This document shows, one piece after another, positions 5,109-5,874 of a stretch of DNA of 5,874 nucleotides. This DNA comes from an uncultured Bacilli bacterium (GTDB taxonomy: Bacteria > Bacillota_I > Bacilli_A > RF39 > UBA660). Numbering within the stretch: position 1 is the first letter of the stretch; the number at the start of each line of letters is the position of its first letter. A program made the translations under genes and the position numbers. Below the pieces are notes generated by a model. That model was not told the DNA's origin, did not search any database, and saw nothing but the letters and a program-made list of their open reading frames with translations. The stretch is from NCBI GenBank assembly GCA_947632495.1, contig CANRPL010000067.1, positions 1-5,874 on the forward strand, read 5' to 3'.

Positions 5109-5874
5109 ATGGCAAAAGAAAAATTCGATCGTTCAAAACCACATGTTAACATTGGTACAATTGGACACGTAGATCATGGTAAAACAACTTTAACAGCTGC
5201 TATTACCAATGTATTATCTAAAAAAGGTATGGCTGAATATGTAGACTATGCAAATATTGATAAGGCACCAGAAGAAAGAGAACGTGGTATCACTATCAAT
5301 ACTGCACACGTTGAATATCAAACGGAAAAGAGACACTATGCTCACGTTGACTGCCCAGGACATGCTGACTATGTTAAAAACATGATTACTGGTGCTGCTC
5401 AAATGGATGGTGCTATCTTAGTTATTGCTGCTACAGATGGACCTATGGCACAAACTCACGAACACTTATTATTAGCTCGTCAAGTTGGTGTACCTCGTAT
5501 GGTTGTATTTATGAATAAATGCGATCAAGTAGACGATCCAGAAATGCTTGATTTAGTTGAAATGGAAATTCGTGATACTTTAAATAAATATGATTTCGAT
5601 GGTGAAAATACTCCAATCATTCGTGGTTCAGCATTAAAGGCTCTTGAAGGAGATCCAGAAGCTGAAGCTAAAATTTTAGAGTTAATGGATGCTGTTGATA
5701 CTTGGATTGAAACTCCAGTTAGAGACAATGATAAGCCATTCTTAATGCCAATTGAAGATGTATTCACAATTACAGGTCGTGGAACTGTTGTTACAGGACG
5801 TGTTGAACGTGGACAATTAAAACTTAACGATGAAGTTGAAATCGTTGGACTTAAACCAACTAAGAAGACTGTTG
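5109..5874 (+). CDS. tuf: Translation elongation factor Tu (EF-Tu), N-terminal 255 residues (3' end outside window)
   Basis: EF-Tu is the GTPase that carries aminoacyl-tRNA to the ribosomal A site. The frame begins at ATG 5109 after AAGGAGG at 5093-5099 (9-nt spacer) and is still open at the window end, so about 255 of an expected ~395 residues are seen. G domain motifs are intact: GHVDHGKT at 19-26, switch I RGITINT near 59-65 with Thr62, DCPGH at 81-85 including the catalytic His85, NKCD at 136-139, and SALKALEGD near 174. Domain II begins with KPFLMPIEDVFTITGRGTVVTGRVERG. The segment at 112-119 reads PMAQTHEH, where many bacteria have PMPQTREH. GLKPTKKTV at the window end resembles Mollicute-type EF-Tu. 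It has its own promoter but may also be read from the str operon promoter, since no strong terminator separates it from fusA. Confidence 0.98.
   Translation, partial: MAKEKFDRSKPHVNIGTIGHVDHGKTTLTAAITNVLSKKGMAEYVDYANIDKAPEERERGITINTAHVEYQTEKRHYAHVDCPGHADYVKNMITGAAQMDGAILVIAATDGPMAQTHEHLLLARQVGVPRMVVFMNKCDQVDDPEMLDLVEMEIRDTLNKYDFDGENTPIIRGSALKALEGDPEAEAKILELMDAVDTWIETPVRDNDKPFLMPIEDVFTITGRGTVVTGRVERGQLKLNDEVEIVGLKPTKKTV

Noticed and set aside
5214..5402. Minus-strand frame of 62 codons inside tuf
   Set aside because: Antisense shadow of the EF-Tu G domain, with no promoter or RBS of its own.
5525..5767. Minus-strand Ser-rich frame of 80 codons inside tuf
   Set aside because: Antisense shadow of tuf; Ser/Ile richness reflects the complement of GAA/GAT/GCT-type codons.

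Overview
This window is a low-GC bacterial chromosome segment carrying the head of the translation (str) operon: rpsL, rpsG, fusA and the first two thirds of tuf. Upstream are the 3' end of a large FtsX/MacB-type ABC transporter gene and one 45-codon small gene. All genes read on the + strand. The long N-terminal insertion in S12, the strong AAGGAGG-type ribosome binding sites and the AT-rich codon use point to a Firmicute (Bacillota). The EF-Tu sequence (for example GLKPTKKTV near the window end) and the separation of the str operon from rpoBC resemble Mollicutes and uncultured Bacilli close to them (RF39/Acholeplasma-like). All visible tryptophans use TGG and no in-frame TGA is seen, so the standard bacterial code (not the Mycoplasma/Spiroplasma code) is likely. 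The exact taxon is an inference.

Region by region: 1-1502 is the C-terminal half of an ABC exporter-like permease, cut by the window edge and closed by a clear intrinsic terminator (1507-1540). 1541-1613 is AT-rich and holds nothing I can name. A consensus-like sigma-A promoter (1614-1642) and a strong Shine-Dalgarno precede a 45-aa single-pass membrane protein gene of unknown function (1685-1822). A very strong extended -10 promoter (1850-1878) then starts the str operon transcript, whose leader of about 115 nt can fold into several hairpins, some mutually exclusive. rpsL (2000-2419), rpsG (2450-2917) and fusA (2942-5014) follow with gaps of 24-30 nt. A stem-loop overlaps the fusA stop codon, and tuf has its own promoter (5047-5075) before its start at 5109. 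tuf runs off the window.

S12 and S7 are 30S subunit proteins, EF-G drives translocation and EF-Tu delivers aminoacyl-tRNA. The operon therefore couples small-subunit assembly to elongation-factor supply, and the extra tuf promoter fits the higher demand for EF-Tu. I found no clearly novel system. The points most worth checking are the small membrane protein gene, the structured rpsL leader, and an S12 substitution (Ile for the nearly invariant Pro in the KDLPG loop) at a site linked to streptomycin response.
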